A stretch of 64,000 nt of DNA from Noviherbaspirillum malthae (GCF_015352985.1 NZ_JACYXF010000018.1:37847-101846), one strand, 5' to 3'; shown: positions 1 through 9,081, counted from the first letter of the stretch. Made by a program: numbers and translations. The notes: generated by a model not told the origin, from the letters alone.

Positions 1-2
1 CC

Positions 3-116
3 TTTCCGGCCATGCGCTTCTATCAGCTCTGGCACGAGCGAGTGCATCATGCGCCGGAACACAAATGGCTGCGGGAGCTGATTTCCTCGACCGCGAAATC
101 GCTATTGTTGCGTTGA
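3..116 (+). CDS. LysR-family regulator, C-terminal fragment (cut by window edge)
   Basis: An open frame runs in from the left edge and ends at TGA 114-116. It encodes 37 residues with the segment YQLWHERVHHAPEHKWLRE, which matches the usual last helix of LysR-type regulators (pattern YQLWHxRxxxxxxHxWLR). Only the end of the effector-binding domain is visible, so neither inducer nor target can be judged. A hairpin with a T run follows the stop directly. Confidence 0.75.
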   Translation, partial: FPAMRFYQLWHERVHHAPEHKWLRELISSTAKSLLLR

Positions 117-147
117 AGCGGCACCGGCCGGCGTTCGCGCCGCTTTT
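116..147. terminator. Bidirectional terminator between LysR tail and VOC gene
   Basis: Seven-base-pair stem AAGCGGC (116-122) / GCCGCTT (139-145) with a GC-rich 16-nt loop, then a T run (144-147). It fills the gap between two convergent stop codons. Confidence 0.6.
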
Positions 148-788
148 CAGGTTCGGTCTCCGATCGTGCAAGGCCCCGATGGAGTATGGATGGCGGCAAG
201 CAGACTTGCAACGTCGGACCGGGTTACGGTCAACGAGACTCCCGGCTCGGCGATGGAAAGTCCGGACAGCAGGGTGCTGAGTCGATCGGGCTCGGGGTGC
301 ATCAGTTCCAATGCGATAAGCCGGCATCCCCGGTCTTCGAGGAACAGCGCGGGATGACTCTTTGTATGCCACTCGATCAATGCTGGCGCCGTTCCGCTCA
401 AGGGGAGACTGCCGTCTTCCGGGATGGTGATCAGCCATTCCAGCGGTCCTCTTGTCATCGGCTCGATGATGCCGAGCGGCTCGGTCGTACCGGAGAGCGA
501 CTTGCGAATGTCATCTGTTCGCGCGACCCAGCATGCAAGCCCGGGACCGGAAGCGGGCTGCTTGTCCAGTTCGAACCAGCGCGGACGCTGCGGTTTCACG
601 GCTGCAGGATTGACGGCGATGACTTCGAGGAACATTGCGTTGCCCAGCCTGAGCAGCATGTTGTGCGTGCCCATGCGCGGATGCTCCCCTCCCGCCTGCG
701 GCATCACGCCGAGGCGCTCGAGTACCAGCTTGCTTCCGGCCTCCAGCGACGGCGATGTAATGGTGATGTGGTCGATGCGGCATGCCAT
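147..788 (-). CDS. VOC / glyoxalase-like domain protein
   Basis: 213 residues. The N-terminal pattern CRIDHITITSPSLEAG, followed by a GTHNMLLRLG segment and FLEVIAVNP, is the first half of a vicinal-oxygen-chelate fold of the Glyoxalase_3 type; the His of DHITI and the Glu of FLEVI are the expected metal-ligand positions. Family members are metal-dependent isomerases or dioxygenase-like enzymes, and the substrate cannot be read from sequence. AGGAGA lies about nine bases ahead of the chosen ATG. It is divergent from the Bug gene at 1155, so the two may share control by the LysR whose tail is at the left edge, but that is a guess. Confidence 0.8.
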   Translation of the reverse strand: MACRIDHITITSPSLEAGSKLVLERLGVMPQAGGEHPRMGTHNMLLRLGNAMFLEVIAVNPAAVKPQRPRWFELDKQPASGPGLACWVARTDDIRKSLSGTTEPLGIIEPMTRGPLEWLITIPEDGSLPLSGTAPALIEWHTKSHPALFLEDRGCRLIALELMHPEPDRLSTLLSGLSIAEPGVSLTVTRSDVASLLAAIHTPSGPCTIGDRT

Positions 789-1154
789 GCCATGGTCTCC
801 TGACTGTCAAATACCTGTGCCAATGGGGCAATAAAACACCGCAACGGAAAGCGCCAACACTGATACAGGTTTTGAATTAATCGATTCAGTATCTAGCTTA
901 GACTAATCAGAATCGTTTTTCTACAATTGCCCACTGAAGATGCATGGCAGTCCCCTGCACAACAGAGCGTGCCTGCCTTCCCCTGCAAGTCCATCGGCCC
1001 GGGAGTGTAAAAAGGCACAGACCTTATTCGCGTGTTCCGAGACCTGCGGTTCCTTCTTCGTCGGGTAGCGGCCCAGGCATCAACCGGCACTCATGCATCG
1101 CAGCGCAGAAGCCTTGGGCTTCACCGCATCAACAACATCATTGGAGGACGACAC
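789..1154. other. Divergent intergenic region, VOC / Bug
   Basis: 366 bases without a credible gene. It holds an A+T-rich dyad at 862-893 (listed separately) and the ribosome binding site GGAGG at 1143-1147 for the Bug gene. Frames through it have no recognisable protein. Confidence 0.6.
862..893. promoter_or_regulatory. A+T-rich dyad, possible operator
   Basis: TGAAT (873-877) and ATTCA (884-888) form an inverted repeat around TAATCG, inside a wider GATAC (862-866) / GTATC (889-893) pair. It is the only marked dyad in the divergent VOC/Bug gap, which suits a LysR-type operator. Binding is inference. Confidence 0.35.
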
Positions 1155-2141
1155 ATGAAACACAGGAGACGCGTCTCTATCATTTCCATCGCCATGGCCG
1201 CGGCGGCATCAGCCGGACTGACGTTCTCAGTCATGGCAACGGCCCAGAATTTTCCCGCCAAACCGATCACCATCGTCGTGGGCTCAAGTCCCGGCAGCAC
1301 CACCGATGGACTGGCGCGGACCATCGCCCAGGAAGTGATCGGCGCAACGAAGCAGCCGGTCATCGTGGAAAACAAGCCGGGCGGAGGCGGCGGAATCGCA
1401 GCGCAGTTCGTGGCACGCGCAGCGCCCGACGGCTATACCGTGTTCATGACCACCAATACCACCCAGGCCGCCAATCCCTTCCTCTACAAGAAGCTGACCT
1501 ATCACCCGGTGAAGGACTTCACGCCGGTGGCGGCGCTTGTCAAAGGCTATCTGCTGATGGTGGTCAATCCGAGCGTGAAGGCGAAGAACGTCTCGGAATT
1601 CATTTCGATGGCGAAGAAGGAACCGGGAAAATATACCTTCGGTTCAGGCAGTTCCTCGGCGCGCGTCGCGGCGGAACTGTTTCAACAGATGACCGGGGTG
1701 AGCATGACGCATGTCCCCTACAAGGCCAATCCGAATGCGGTCGTGGACCTCGTCAGCGGCCAGATCGACATGATGATCGTCGACCTGACAACCAGCCTGA
1801 CGCATGTGCGTTCCGGCAAGCTCAATGCACTGGGCGTCACCAGCCTTCAGCGTTCGCCCCTGGTACCTGACCTGCCGACGCTGAATGAAACCGGACTGCC
1901 CGGCTACCAGATCAGCTATTGGAACGGGCTGTATGCACCTGCCAACACGCCGGAGGCCGTCGTGAAGCGGCTCAACGAACTCATGCTCAAGGCGATGCAG
2001 TCGGAAGCCGTGAAGAAGTTCGTGTACCAGAACGGAATGGAAGTGTTCACCTCCAGCCCGGACGAACTCAAGGCGTTCCAGGCAACCGAGCTTGAGCGCT
2101 GGGGAACGATCATCAAGAGCGCCGGCATTCAGCCGGAATAA
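1155..2141 (+). CDS. Bug/TctC-family periplasmic solute-binding protein
   Basis: 328 residues from ATG 1155; GGAGG at 1143-1147 fixes this start over longer frames. An Arg-rich start and a hydrophobic stretch ending near ATAQN (about residue 30) form a Sec signal peptide. The mature part begins FPAKPITIVVGSSPGSTTD, the typical first strand and ligand loop of the Bug family, with the usual YKKLTYHPVKDF and VPYKANPNAVVDLVSGQID segments. The family binds carboxylates in the periplasm for tripartite tricarboxylate transporters or for signalling. No TctA/TctB gene is next to it, so its partner is elsewhere. Ligand unknown. Confidence 0.9.
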   Translation: MKHRRRVSIISIAMAAAASAGLTFSVMATAQNFPAKPITIVVGSSPGSTTDGLARTIAQEVIGATKQPVIVENKPGGGGGIAAQFVARAAPDGYTVFMTTNTTQAANPFLYKKLTYHPVKDFTPVAALVKGYLLMVVNPSVKAKNVSEFISMAKKEPGKYTFGSGSSSARVAAELFQQMTGVSMTHVPYKANPNAVVDLVSGQIDMMIVDLTTSLTHVRSGKLNALGVTSLQRSPLVPDLPTLNETGLPGYQISYWNGLYAPANTPEAVVKRLNELMLKAMQSEAVKKFVYQNGMEVFTSSPDELKAFQATELERWGTIIKSAGIQPE

Positions 2142-2665
2142 GCGCTCCTGTCCGACAGGTTGATGGCGGGGTGGCGAAATAAGGCTTCGCCGGCATCAGC
2201 CAAGTGGAGACATGAAGGATTCGGGCTTCTGGTTCATTGGTGATTCTGGATAGCGCGGGCGAAAGCCGGAATGGAAATTGGCAAAGCTTCCGACGTTCAT
2301 CAATTTCTTTCGAACACGCATTTCTCTGCCCTTTCTACCATGTACGTGTCTTGCCCTATGGAGCGTGTTGATGAATTGCACGCATTCTCAAAGATACATG
2401 CGCGCTGAATCATGAGTTTGCTGCAGCGCGGCTTTGTGCAAGGTCAAACACAGCCATGGTCAATGCAAAAGGCAGAACCCGAGGCTTGTAATCACGCGGC
2501 TGGAGCCTAGACTTTGCCCACTGCCGCCCGAGATCGCTGCAGGATGTGCCATGCATGTGTGAAAGCTCCGCCTCGCTTTCCATGCGTTAAATCGACCACC
2601 CAACCGTCGCGCAACTGTCCTGTGTCTCCTGACGGCAGATGATTACTGCTCTTCAGGAGGTCAAG
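2142..2665. other. Gene-free stretch
   Basis: 524 bases between the Bug gene and the DUF4142 lipoprotein. No credible gene, tRNA or clear terminator was seen; the short frames here have no family resemblance. The last 15 bases carry the CAGGAGG ribosome binding site of the next gene. Confidence 0.5.
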
Positions 2666-4252
2666 ATGAAACGAGTTTCCATGATTGCGCTTGCCGTTTC
2701 GCTCACGGCTTGCGGCGGTTCGGACAATATCGGCGGTGTTGCCGCAACGGTGACGAGTACGCCGGACGCATCGACTGCCCAGGCAACGGCGACCGTTCCG
2801 CCAGGAACGCCTGCGACCCCGCTGGCGCAAGCCGGCGCTACGCCTGCAGCTACGCCAGGAGCGACACCAGCCGCAACGCCCACAGCGGCTACGCCCGCGT
2901 TGCCTGCCGACACCCTGCCAGCCGACGCCGCAGCCACGGCATTCTTTGTGACCGCCTACCAGTCCGGGCTCGCTGAAATCCAGCTTTCCCAGTTGGCCGC
3001 CACCCGCGGCGAAAACGGAAAGGTTAGAGAATATGCACAGCAAGTGCTTGCACATCACACCGTGGTCAACGGAGAAATTCAAAAGATCGCACAGGCAAAG
3101 CAGATCACGCTGCCGACTGCCGTCACGCAGGAGCAAACGGCGGATGTCACTGCATTGACGGCACTGAGCGGACTCGAGTTCGACCGTTCCTACATGGCGC
3201 TGAATGTGAATGCGCACCAGGCCGCGGTGGCGGAAACAATGCGCACCGGCGCCGCGACCAATGACGACAATGTGCGGGTGTTTTCGGCTGCCGTGCTTCC
3301 CATCCTCAAAACGCATCTTGTTTTTGCCGAAGACATTCTCAACCAGCTGGACCCTGCCGCCTTCGTTGCGACGATCTATCAGAGCAGCCAGGCTGAACTG
3401 GCCTGGGCGCAGTCGGCTCTGGAGCGCGCAAGCGACGCCGGGGTGCGCCAGTATGCGCAGAAGATGGTCACCGAGCATACCGCGGCAAACGATCGCATAT
3501 CCTCTTTCGCCGGCGACAAGGAGCTGCCGCTGCCCAGCGGCCTGAGCCAGGAGCAGCAGGCGGTGACGGAAGACTTGCAGCGCTTCTCGGGCGCCGACTT
3601 TGACCGTGCCTATATGGACGTGAATGTCATTGCCCACCTGCGCGCCACCCGTTATGCGCGCAGCCAGATGGGCTCATCCGGCCGCGATGTCGATGTGCGC
3701 GCATTGGCGCGGGAACTCGAACCCGATCTCGCCGGGCACCTGCTCAATGCCACCGAACTGGCACGGCTGATCGAACCGAGCTTTGTCTACCGCGCCTACC
3801 AGTCGAATCTGGCCGAGCTTAGCCTGGCCTATCTGGCGGCCGCTCGATCGACCGACAGCAGCGTCATCTCCTATGCGCAACGCATGATCAACGAGCATCT
3901 GCCGGTTGCGGCCCAGCTGCGCCAGCAGGCGGCGGCAACGAACACGCCGTTGCCCGTCGAGGTGTCGCCGGAGGCCATGCTCGCATTCGGCACATTGCTG
4001 GTCATCGATGACGACCTCTTCAATGCCGGATACACCGCCTACAATACGCGGCTGCATGACAAGGCGATCGAGTTGTTTAGCGAAGAAACGCGTACGCCCG
4101 ACAGCACGGCAACCCAGACCTTCGCGCAGACGCTGTTGCCAACGCTGACTTCCCATCGCGACGAGGCGCGCACGCTGCGCTCCAGGTTTGCGCTTCAGGT
4201 GCTGCAGCTGATCCAGCGCCTGCCGGTCTTTACCGGCGCATCGACGATGTAG
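2666..4252 (+). CDS. Lipoprotein with three tandem DUF4142 (ferritin-like) domains
   Basis: 528 residues from ATG 2666; CAGGAGG at 2654-2660 supports this start. A lipobox LTAC near residue 16 predicts a lipid-anchored protein, followed by about 60 residues of Ala/Thr/Pro-rich linker. Three related four-helix segments follow, near residues 90-225, 225-365 and 370-515. Each starts with a pattern like F-x(3)-YQS-x-LAE and contains a YAQ-x-(V/M)-x-x-EH or YAQQVLAHH helix. DUF4142 proteins usually have one such domain and about 150-220 residues; their function is poorly known (several are stress-linked). It stands alone, convergent with the Lrp gene. No metal-ligand set is obvious. Confidence 0.8.
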   Translation: MKRVSMIALAVSLTACGGSDNIGGVAATVTSTPDASTAQATATVPPGTPATPLAQAGATPAATPGATPAATPTAATPALPADTLPADAAATAFFVTAYQSGLAEIQLSQLAATRGENGKVREYAQQVLAHHTVVNGEIQKIAQAKQITLPTAVTQEQTADVTALTALSGLEFDRSYMALNVNAHQAAVAETMRTGAATNDDNVRVFSAAVLPILKTHLVFAEDILNQLDPAAFVATIYQSSQAELAWAQSALERASDAGVRQYAQKMVTEHTAANDRISSFAGDKELPLPSGLSQEQQAVTEDLQRFSGADFDRAYMDVNVIAHLRATRYARSQMGSSGRDVDVRALARELEPDLAGHLLNATELARLIEPSFVYRAYQSNLAELSLAYLAAARSTDSSVISYAQRMINEHLPVAAQLRQQAAATNTPLPVEVSPEAMLAFGTLLVIDDDLFNAGYTAYNTRLHDKAIELFSEETRTPDSTATQTFAQTLLPTLTSHRDEARTLRSRFALQVLQLIQRLPVFTGASTM

Positions 4253-4267
4253 GAGGCAATGCGGTTC

Positions 4268-4300
4268 GCCGGCAGCAGCCTTGTGACGCATGCTGCCGGC
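4268..4300. terminator. Stem-loop between convergent genes
   Basis: Perfect 9-bp stem GCCGGCAGC (4268-4276) / GCTGCCGGC (4292-4300), 16 bases after the DUF4142 stop and before the Lrp stop. No T run follows, so a terminator role is only probable. Confidence 0.45.
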
Positions 4301-4385
4301 GCTTGGCGCAGATAGGCCGTTCAATTGCACGCCTGCCGCACAGGTGCGATACCGGTCTGGATTGCACCGGCAGCCCGAGCCGGTA

Positions 4386-4853
4386 TCACGCGGACCCGAT
4401 GGGAAGCGCTGTCTTGTACTTCACCTGCTTGAGCGCAAAGCTCGAGCGGATGTTCTTTATCCCCGGAATCCTGGTCAAATGGTTCAGGATGAAGCCTTCC
4501 AATGCCTGGATGTCCGGCACGACGATGCGCAGCAGGTAATCCGCGTCGCCCGTCATCAGGTACACCTCCATGACCTCGTCGAAATGGCTGACCGCCTGTT
4601 CGAACCGGGCCAGTGCGGCCGACTCCTGCTTCTCCAGGCTGACCTGGATGAAGACGTTCATCTTCAGGCCGAGCATCGGCGGGTCCACCAGCGCGACATA
4701 GCGGGAAATGACCTTGCCCGCTTCCAGCTGCTTCACCCTCGCAAGCGTCGGCGAAGCGGACAGGCTGACCTTCTTGGCGAGTTCGACATTGCTGATGCCG
4801 GAGTCTTCCTGCAGCACCTTCAGGATGCGCAGATCGGTGGGATCCAGTTTCAT
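4386..4853 (-). CDS. Lrp/AsnC-family transcriptional regulator
   Basis: 155 residues, the usual Lrp length. The N-terminal half is a winged HTH (KLDPTDLRILKVLQEDSGIS, then LSASPTLARVKQLEAGKVIS); the C-terminal half is the RAM ligand domain with EVYLMTGDADYLLRIV. Such proteins bind amino acids or 2-oxo acids and usually control a divergent enzyme gene. It is divergent from the E1 dehydrogenase at 4991, with an Lrp-like site in the gap. This pairing resembles Pseudomonas putida mdeR/mdeB, so regulation of that E1 is the favoured inference. Confidence 0.9.
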   Translation of the reverse strand: MKLDPTDLRILKVLQEDSGISNVELAKKVSLSASPTLARVKQLEAGKVISRYVALVDPPMLGLKMNVFIQVSLEKQESAALARFEQAVSHFDEVMEVYLMTGDADYLLRIVVPDIQALEGFILNHLTRIPGIKNIRSSFALKQVKYKTALPIGSA

Positions 4854-4882
4854 CTCGGTATTAAATCCTGATTTTTATCTAA

Positions 4883-4906
4883 CGATGGCATTTTATGCTG
4901 CCATCG
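4883..4906. promoter_or_regulatory. Candidate Lrp-type operator
   Basis: Perfect inverted repeat CGATGGCA (4883-4890) / TGCCATCG (4899-4906) around an A+T-rich core. The 15-mer TGGCATTTTATGCTG (4886-4900) agrees at 13 of 15 positions with the E. coli Lrp consensus YAGHAWATTWTDCTR as I remember it. It lies midway between the divergent Lrp and E1 genes. Confidence 0.55.
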
Positions 4907-4990
4907 AACTTTCAGTCAGCTCATTTCGATCGCCTATTCTGCAAGATCGGCCGTACAGTATGTGCAACAAACCCAACTGGAGCACAGACC

Positions 4991-7684
4991 ATGGAAATGC
5001 CGGCCATCAACCATCTCCAACATCAGTTCGACCAGGACCCGCAGGAAACCGGCGAATGGCTGGATGCGCTCCAGGCGGTGATCCAGCATGCAGGTCCGGA
5101 ACGCGCGCGTTACCTGCTCTCCTGCCTGAGCGCGGGTGCTCGCGAATTGGGAGTCAAATGGCAGGACGCACGCAACACGCCCTACATCAATACAATCCGT
5201 GCAGCGGATGAGCCGCCCTTCCCCGGCGGCTCCGACGCACTGGCGGCCGAACAGCATCTTGCCAGCCTGATGCGCTGGAATGCGCTGGCGATGGTGGTCA
5301 GGGCAAACCGCGCTTATGGCGAACTTGGCGGCCACATCGCCAGCTATGCGTCCGCCGCGGACCTGTTCGAAGTCGGATTCAACCATTTCTTCCGTGCCCG
5401 CACCGCAACCTTCGGCGGCGACATCGTGTATTTCCAGGCGCATTCGGCGCCCGGCATCTATGCGCGCGCCTATCTCGAAGGCACGCTGACCGAAAGGGAG
5501 CTCGGCTTCTACCGGCAGGAGATCGAGGCTCGGAAGCACGGCACGCGCGGACTGTCTTCCTATCCGCATCCCTGGCTGATGGAGAATTTCTGGCAGTTCC
5601 CGACCGGATCGATGGGCATCGGGCCGATCAGCGCGATCTACCATGCGCGCTTCATGCGCTATCTCGAGCACCGGGGCCTGATGGCCGCACAGGACCGCAA
5701 GGTATGGGGCGTGTTCGGGGACGGCGAAATGGATGAGCCGGAATCGCTGGCCGCATTGAGCCTCGCGGCAAGAGAAAATCTCGACAACCTCGTCTTCGTC
5801 ATCAACTGCAACTTGCAGCGCCTCGACGGCCCGGTGCGCGGCAACGGTCATATCGTCGATGAGCTAGAAACGCTGTTTGGCGGCGCTGGCTGGAACGTGA
5901 TCAAGCTGCTGTGGGGCTCGGATTGGGACCCGCTGTTCGAGCGCGACAAGACCGGTGAACTCGCCGATGCGCTGAACCGCACCGTGGACGGCCAGCTGCA
6001 GACTTTCGCGGCCAATGACGGGGCCTTCAATCGCGAACATTTCTTCGGACAGACGCCCGCATTGAAAGAACTCGGCGCCAACCTGACCGACGACGAGATC
6101 GACCGCCTGCGACGCGGCGGCCACGACATGAAGAAAATCCATGCCGCTTACGATGCCGCGAGCCGCCACCGGGGCCGGCCGACCGTGATCCTGGCCCAGA
6201 CGAAAAAAGGCTACGGCATGGGCAAGGCCGGCCAGGGAAAGATGACGACCCACCAGCAGAAGAAACTCGACACCGATACGCTGCTCGAATTCCGCGACCG
6301 CTTCCGCCTTCCGATTTCGGATGCCCAATGCGAGGCAGTGGCTTTCTACAAGCCGGCCGAAGACAGCGCGGAAATGCGTCATCTGCACCGGCGACGGGCG
6401 GAGCTGGGCGGCTTCATGCCGCGCCGGACGGTTTCAAACGCAAGACTGGAAGTGCCCGATGCACAGTCCTATGCCAGGTTCGCCCTGGAGGCCGATGGCA
6501 AGGAAATGTCGACCACCATGGCGCTGGTGCGCATGCTGGCCGCCCTGCTCAAGGACGGCGGCATCGGAAAACACATCGTACCCATCGTCGCCGACGAAGC
6601 CCGGACCTTCGGCATGGCCAACCTGTTCCGCCAGGTCGGCATCTACTCCTCGCAGGGACAGCTCTATGAACCGGAAGACATCGGCTCCATCCTGTATTAC
6701 CGCGAAGCGCGGGACGGGCAGATCCTGGAGGAAGGCATTTCTGAAGCCGGCGCCATCTCGTCATGGACGGCGGCGGCCACCAGCTACTCGGTGCATGGCT
6801 TGCCGATGCTGCCTTTCTACATCTATTACTCGATGTTCGGCTTCCAGCGCATCGGCGACCTGATCTGGGCGGCGGCGGACCAGCGCGCCCGCGGCTTCCT
6901 GATTGGCGCCACGTCCGGCCGCACCACCCTGGCGGGCGAAGGCCTGCAGCATCAGGACGGCTCGAGCCATGTGGTTGCAGCCACGGTGCCCAACTGCATT
7001 TCGTATGACCCGGCCTATGCGTATGAACTGGCGGTGATCGTGCAGGACGGCATGGAACGCATGCTGCAGAAGCAGGAAGACGTCTTTTACTACGTGACCG
7101 TCACCAACGAAAACGAGGCCCAGCCGGCGATGCCGCAAGGTGTAGAAGGAGTGGAAGACGGCATCCGGCGCGGCATGTATTGCCTGAAGGCCGAGGCGCA
7201 GGCCGACGTGCGCCTGCTGGCCTCGGGTCCGATACTCAAGGAGGCCATCGCCGCCGCTGCGCTGCTCGGGCAGAAGTTCGGCGTGCGCGCCGAGGTATGG
7301 AGCGTGACGAGCTTTACCGAACTGGCCCGCGACGGCATGGCGGCTGAACGCAGGCAGCGCCTCGAGGGTTCCTGCGATGAAGCCTTTGTGACCCGTCAGC
7401 TTTCCGGCAGCACCGTACCCGTCATCGCTGCCAGCGACTATGTCCGCAGCCTGCCGGAAAGCATACGCGCCTACGTTCCGGCACGCTATGTCACGCTGGG
7501 CACGGACGGGTTCGGCCGCAGCGATACGCGGGCGAACCTGCGCGACTTCTTCGAAGTCAGTGCAAGCTGGATTGCCTTCGCTGCGATGCGGGAATTGCCG
7601 CAAGGGCGAAACCCCGATCAACTGACGAGCATTGCAGAAACACTGGGGCTGGAGTTGAACAAGCCCATGGCGACGCAATCTTGA
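4991..7684 (+). CDS. aceE: Pyruvate-dehydrogenase-type E1, homodimeric (AceE family)
   Basis: 897 residues from ATG 4991, the normal length of homodimeric E1; GGAG sits eight bases upstream. The thiamine-diphosphate site is clear: SSYPHPWLMENFWQFPTGSM, then GDGEMDEPES. These enzymes decarboxylate a 2-oxo acid and pass the acyl group to a lipoylated E2. No E2 (aceF) or E3 (lpd) gene follows, unlike the usual pdh operon; a porin on the other strand comes next. With the divergent Lrp regulator this looks like the MdeB type (2-oxobutyrate dehydrogenase E1), a second E1 borrowing E2/E3 encoded elsewhere. Family assignment is firm, substrate is not. Confidence 0.9.
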   Translation: MEMPAINHLQHQFDQDPQETGEWLDALQAVIQHAGPERARYLLSCLSAGARELGVKWQDARNTPYINTIRAADEPPFPGGSDALAAEQHLASLMRWNALAMVVRANRAYGELGGHIASYASAADLFEVGFNHFFRARTATFGGDIVYFQAHSAPGIYARAYLEGTLTERELGFYRQEIEARKHGTRGLSSYPHPWLMENFWQFPTGSMGIGPISAIYHARFMRYLEHRGLMAAQDRKVWGVFGDGEMDEPESLAALSLAARENLDNLVFVINCNLQRLDGPVRGNGHIVDELETLFGGAGWNVIKLLWGSDWDPLFERDKTGELADALNRTVDGQLQTFAANDGAFNREHFFGQTPALKELGANLTDDEIDRLRRGGHDMKKIHAAYDAASRHRGRPTVILAQTKKGYGMGKAGQGKMTTHQQKKLDTDTLLEFRDRFRLPISDAQCEAVAFYKPAEDSAEMRHLHRRRAELGGFMPRRTVSNARLEVPDAQSYARFALEADGKEMSTTMALVRMLAALLKDGGIGKHIVPIVADEARTFGMANLFRQVGIYSSQGQLYEPEDIGSILYYREARDGQILEEGISEAGAISSWTAAATSYSVHGLPMLPFYIYYSMFGFQRIGDLIWAAADQRARGFLIGATSGRTTLAGEGLQHQDGSSHVVAATVPNCISYDPAYAYELAVIVQDGMERMLQKQEDVFYYVTVTNENEAQPAMPQGVEGVEDGIRRGMYCLKAEAQADVRLLASGPILKEAIAAAALLGQKFGVRAEVWSVTSFTELARDGMAAERRQRLEGSCDEAFVTRQLSGSTVPVIAASDYVRSLPESIRAYVPARYVTLGTDGFGRSDTRANLRDFFEVSASWIAFAAMRELPQGRNPDQLTSIAETLGLELNKPMATQS

Positions 7685-7696
7685 GAGCAAGGCATA

Positions 7697-7758
7697 GTGC
7701 CGCCCGGCCGCGGGACACCGCATCAAACAGATGCTGGCATCCCGCAGCCGGGAGGCAC
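7697..7758. terminator. Long imperfect hairpin between convergent E1 and porin genes
   Basis: Nineteen-base arms 7697-7715 and 7740-7758 pair with only two mismatches (core CCCGGC/GCCGGG and GCGGGA/TCCCGC) around a 24-nt loop. It starts 13 bases after the E1 stop and 50 bases from the porin stop, so it could end both transcripts. There is no T run. Confidence 0.5.
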
Positions 7759-7808
7759 CATCTATACCCGGCTAAAGGATATGCAACCCTTCAACTCCTC
7801 CGGCGACC

Positions 7809-8897
7809 TTAGAACAGGTGACGGATGCCGGCGTTGAAGATGGTCGCCTTGACGTCTGCGGCACCGGTTGCTTCGGAGCGCTGCCATGCAGCCGACGTGT
7901 ACAGGTTGGTGCGCTTGGACAGAGGGTGTGAGTAGCCGAGAGCAATCTGGTCGGACTTCGCGTCCGAGTTCTTGTCGTCGGCACGAATCCATGATGCCAG
8001 AACATTGCCGACGCCAACCGGAACGGTTGCGCCCAGCAGGAAGGTACGGTTTTCGAACAGCGTGACTGCGCCAGTCTCCAGTTGATTATCCTGATAACCC
8101 GCGTGCAGCTTGGCTACGCCCAGGTTGTAGGTGCCGCCGAGCAGATAGGATTTCTGGTCGATCGCGCCGGTTGCGTTCCGTGCATTGGTATAGGTAGCGA
8201 CTGCGGCGATCGGACCATTGGCGTAGGTAGCGGAGACAGCAAGCTGCCGGCCGTTCGAGAATGATCCAGCCTGCTCGCCCAGGCCATACTGCAGCGCGCC
8301 CGTGAAACCACCGAAATTACCAGTCTGGTAAACGATGGAATTGTCGAGGCGGATATCGACGTTGGGCGAAGAGCCGACGACAAGGCCACTCGCAGGCGTC
8401 GCTGAGCCGAGTGCCACTACGCTGCCGGCCCAGAAGTAAGGCAGGCCGGGAAAACCGAGCCTGGCGCTGCCCGGAATGGCATTCTCGGTGTTACCGGCGA
8501 GATTGGTGGAGAACGGGTCGAACACGTTCAACGCGTCATGGTTCAGCGTGTACTGGCGTCCCATTTTCAATGTGCCGAGCGCTTTGCCGGAAAGACCTAC
8601 AAATGCCTGGCGGCCGAACAGGCGACCACCCTGGCCCAGCGAGCCGGTGTCGATGTTGTAGCCGTTCTCCAGTGTGAAGATGGCGGAGAGGCCGCCACCG
8701 AGATCTTCAGTACCGCGGAAGCCGATGCGGCTGCCGCTCTGCTGTCCGCTGCCGATGCCCCAGACCGGCTCCGTCGTATTGGTGTCGATGCGGGAGAAGC
8801 CGACATCGGCCACGCCATAGATGCTGACATTCGTTTGTGCGCTGGCGATGTTGGCAAAGGCCGCAAACAAGGCCAGTGCGAGCAGGTTTTTTTTCAT
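7809..8897 (-). CDS. Gram-negative trimeric porin (Omp32/OmpC-like)
   Basis: 362 residues from ATG at 8897; AAGGGAA lies just upstream. The signal peptide MKKNLLALALFAAFANIASA is followed by QTNVSIYGVADVGFSR, the signature start of betaproteobacterial porins. The chain is rich in alternating beta-strand pattern (GSRIGFRGTEDLGGGLSAIF) and ends in Phe (AGIRHLF), as needed for BAM assembly. It forms a general or weakly anion-selective outer-membrane channel. It has its own leader with a palindrome at 8941-8960 and lies downstream of the sugar-acid operon on the same strand, but a terminator separates them. Confidence 0.92.
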   Translation of the reverse strand: MKKNLLALALFAAFANIASAQTNVSIYGVADVGFSRIDTNTTEPVWGIGSGQQSGSRIGFRGTEDLGGGLSAIFTLENGYNIDTGSLGQGGRLFGRQAFVGLSGKALGTLKMGRQYTLNHDALNVFDPFSTNLAGNTENAIPGSARLGFPGLPYFWAGSVVALGSATPASGLVVGSSPNVDIRLDNSIVYQTGNFGGFTGALQYGLGEQAGSFSNGRQLAVSATYANGPIAAVATYTNARNATGAIDQKSYLLGGTYNLGVAKLHAGYQDNQLETGAVTLFENRTFLLGATVPVGVGNVLASWIRADDKNSDAKSDQIALGYSHPLSKRTNLYTSAAWQRSEATGAADVKATIFNAGIRHLF

Positions 8898-8940
8898 TAT
8901 GTTTTCCCTTGGTTGGTATTGGAGAAGGCAAGTCTTTCCA

Positions 8941-8960
8941 TCGACCAGACTGCTGGTCGA
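8941..8960. promoter_or_regulatory. Perfect palindrome upstream of porin start
   Basis: TCGACCAG (8941-8948) and CTGGTCGA (8953-8960) flank ACTG, 44-63 bases before the porin start codon. It could be a repressor site or a stable hairpin in the porin mRNA leader; sequence alone does not decide. Confidence 0.35.
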
Positions 8961-9081
8961 CATTGCGATCGGCCTTCCTGCGATCGAAAGCGAACTGAAA
9001 ACGGCAAGCGGAATGCGTAACGTGTTTGCAGATATGCCCTCACGACGCACCCGGAGCCGATCGGGTATGAAATGCAGGCGT

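Noticed and set aside
5000..7700. Long minus-strand frames opposite the E1 dehydrogenase (for example 4934-5851 and 6761-7726)
   Set aside because: They are antisense shadows of a strongly coding high-GC3 gene; translations have no family pattern.
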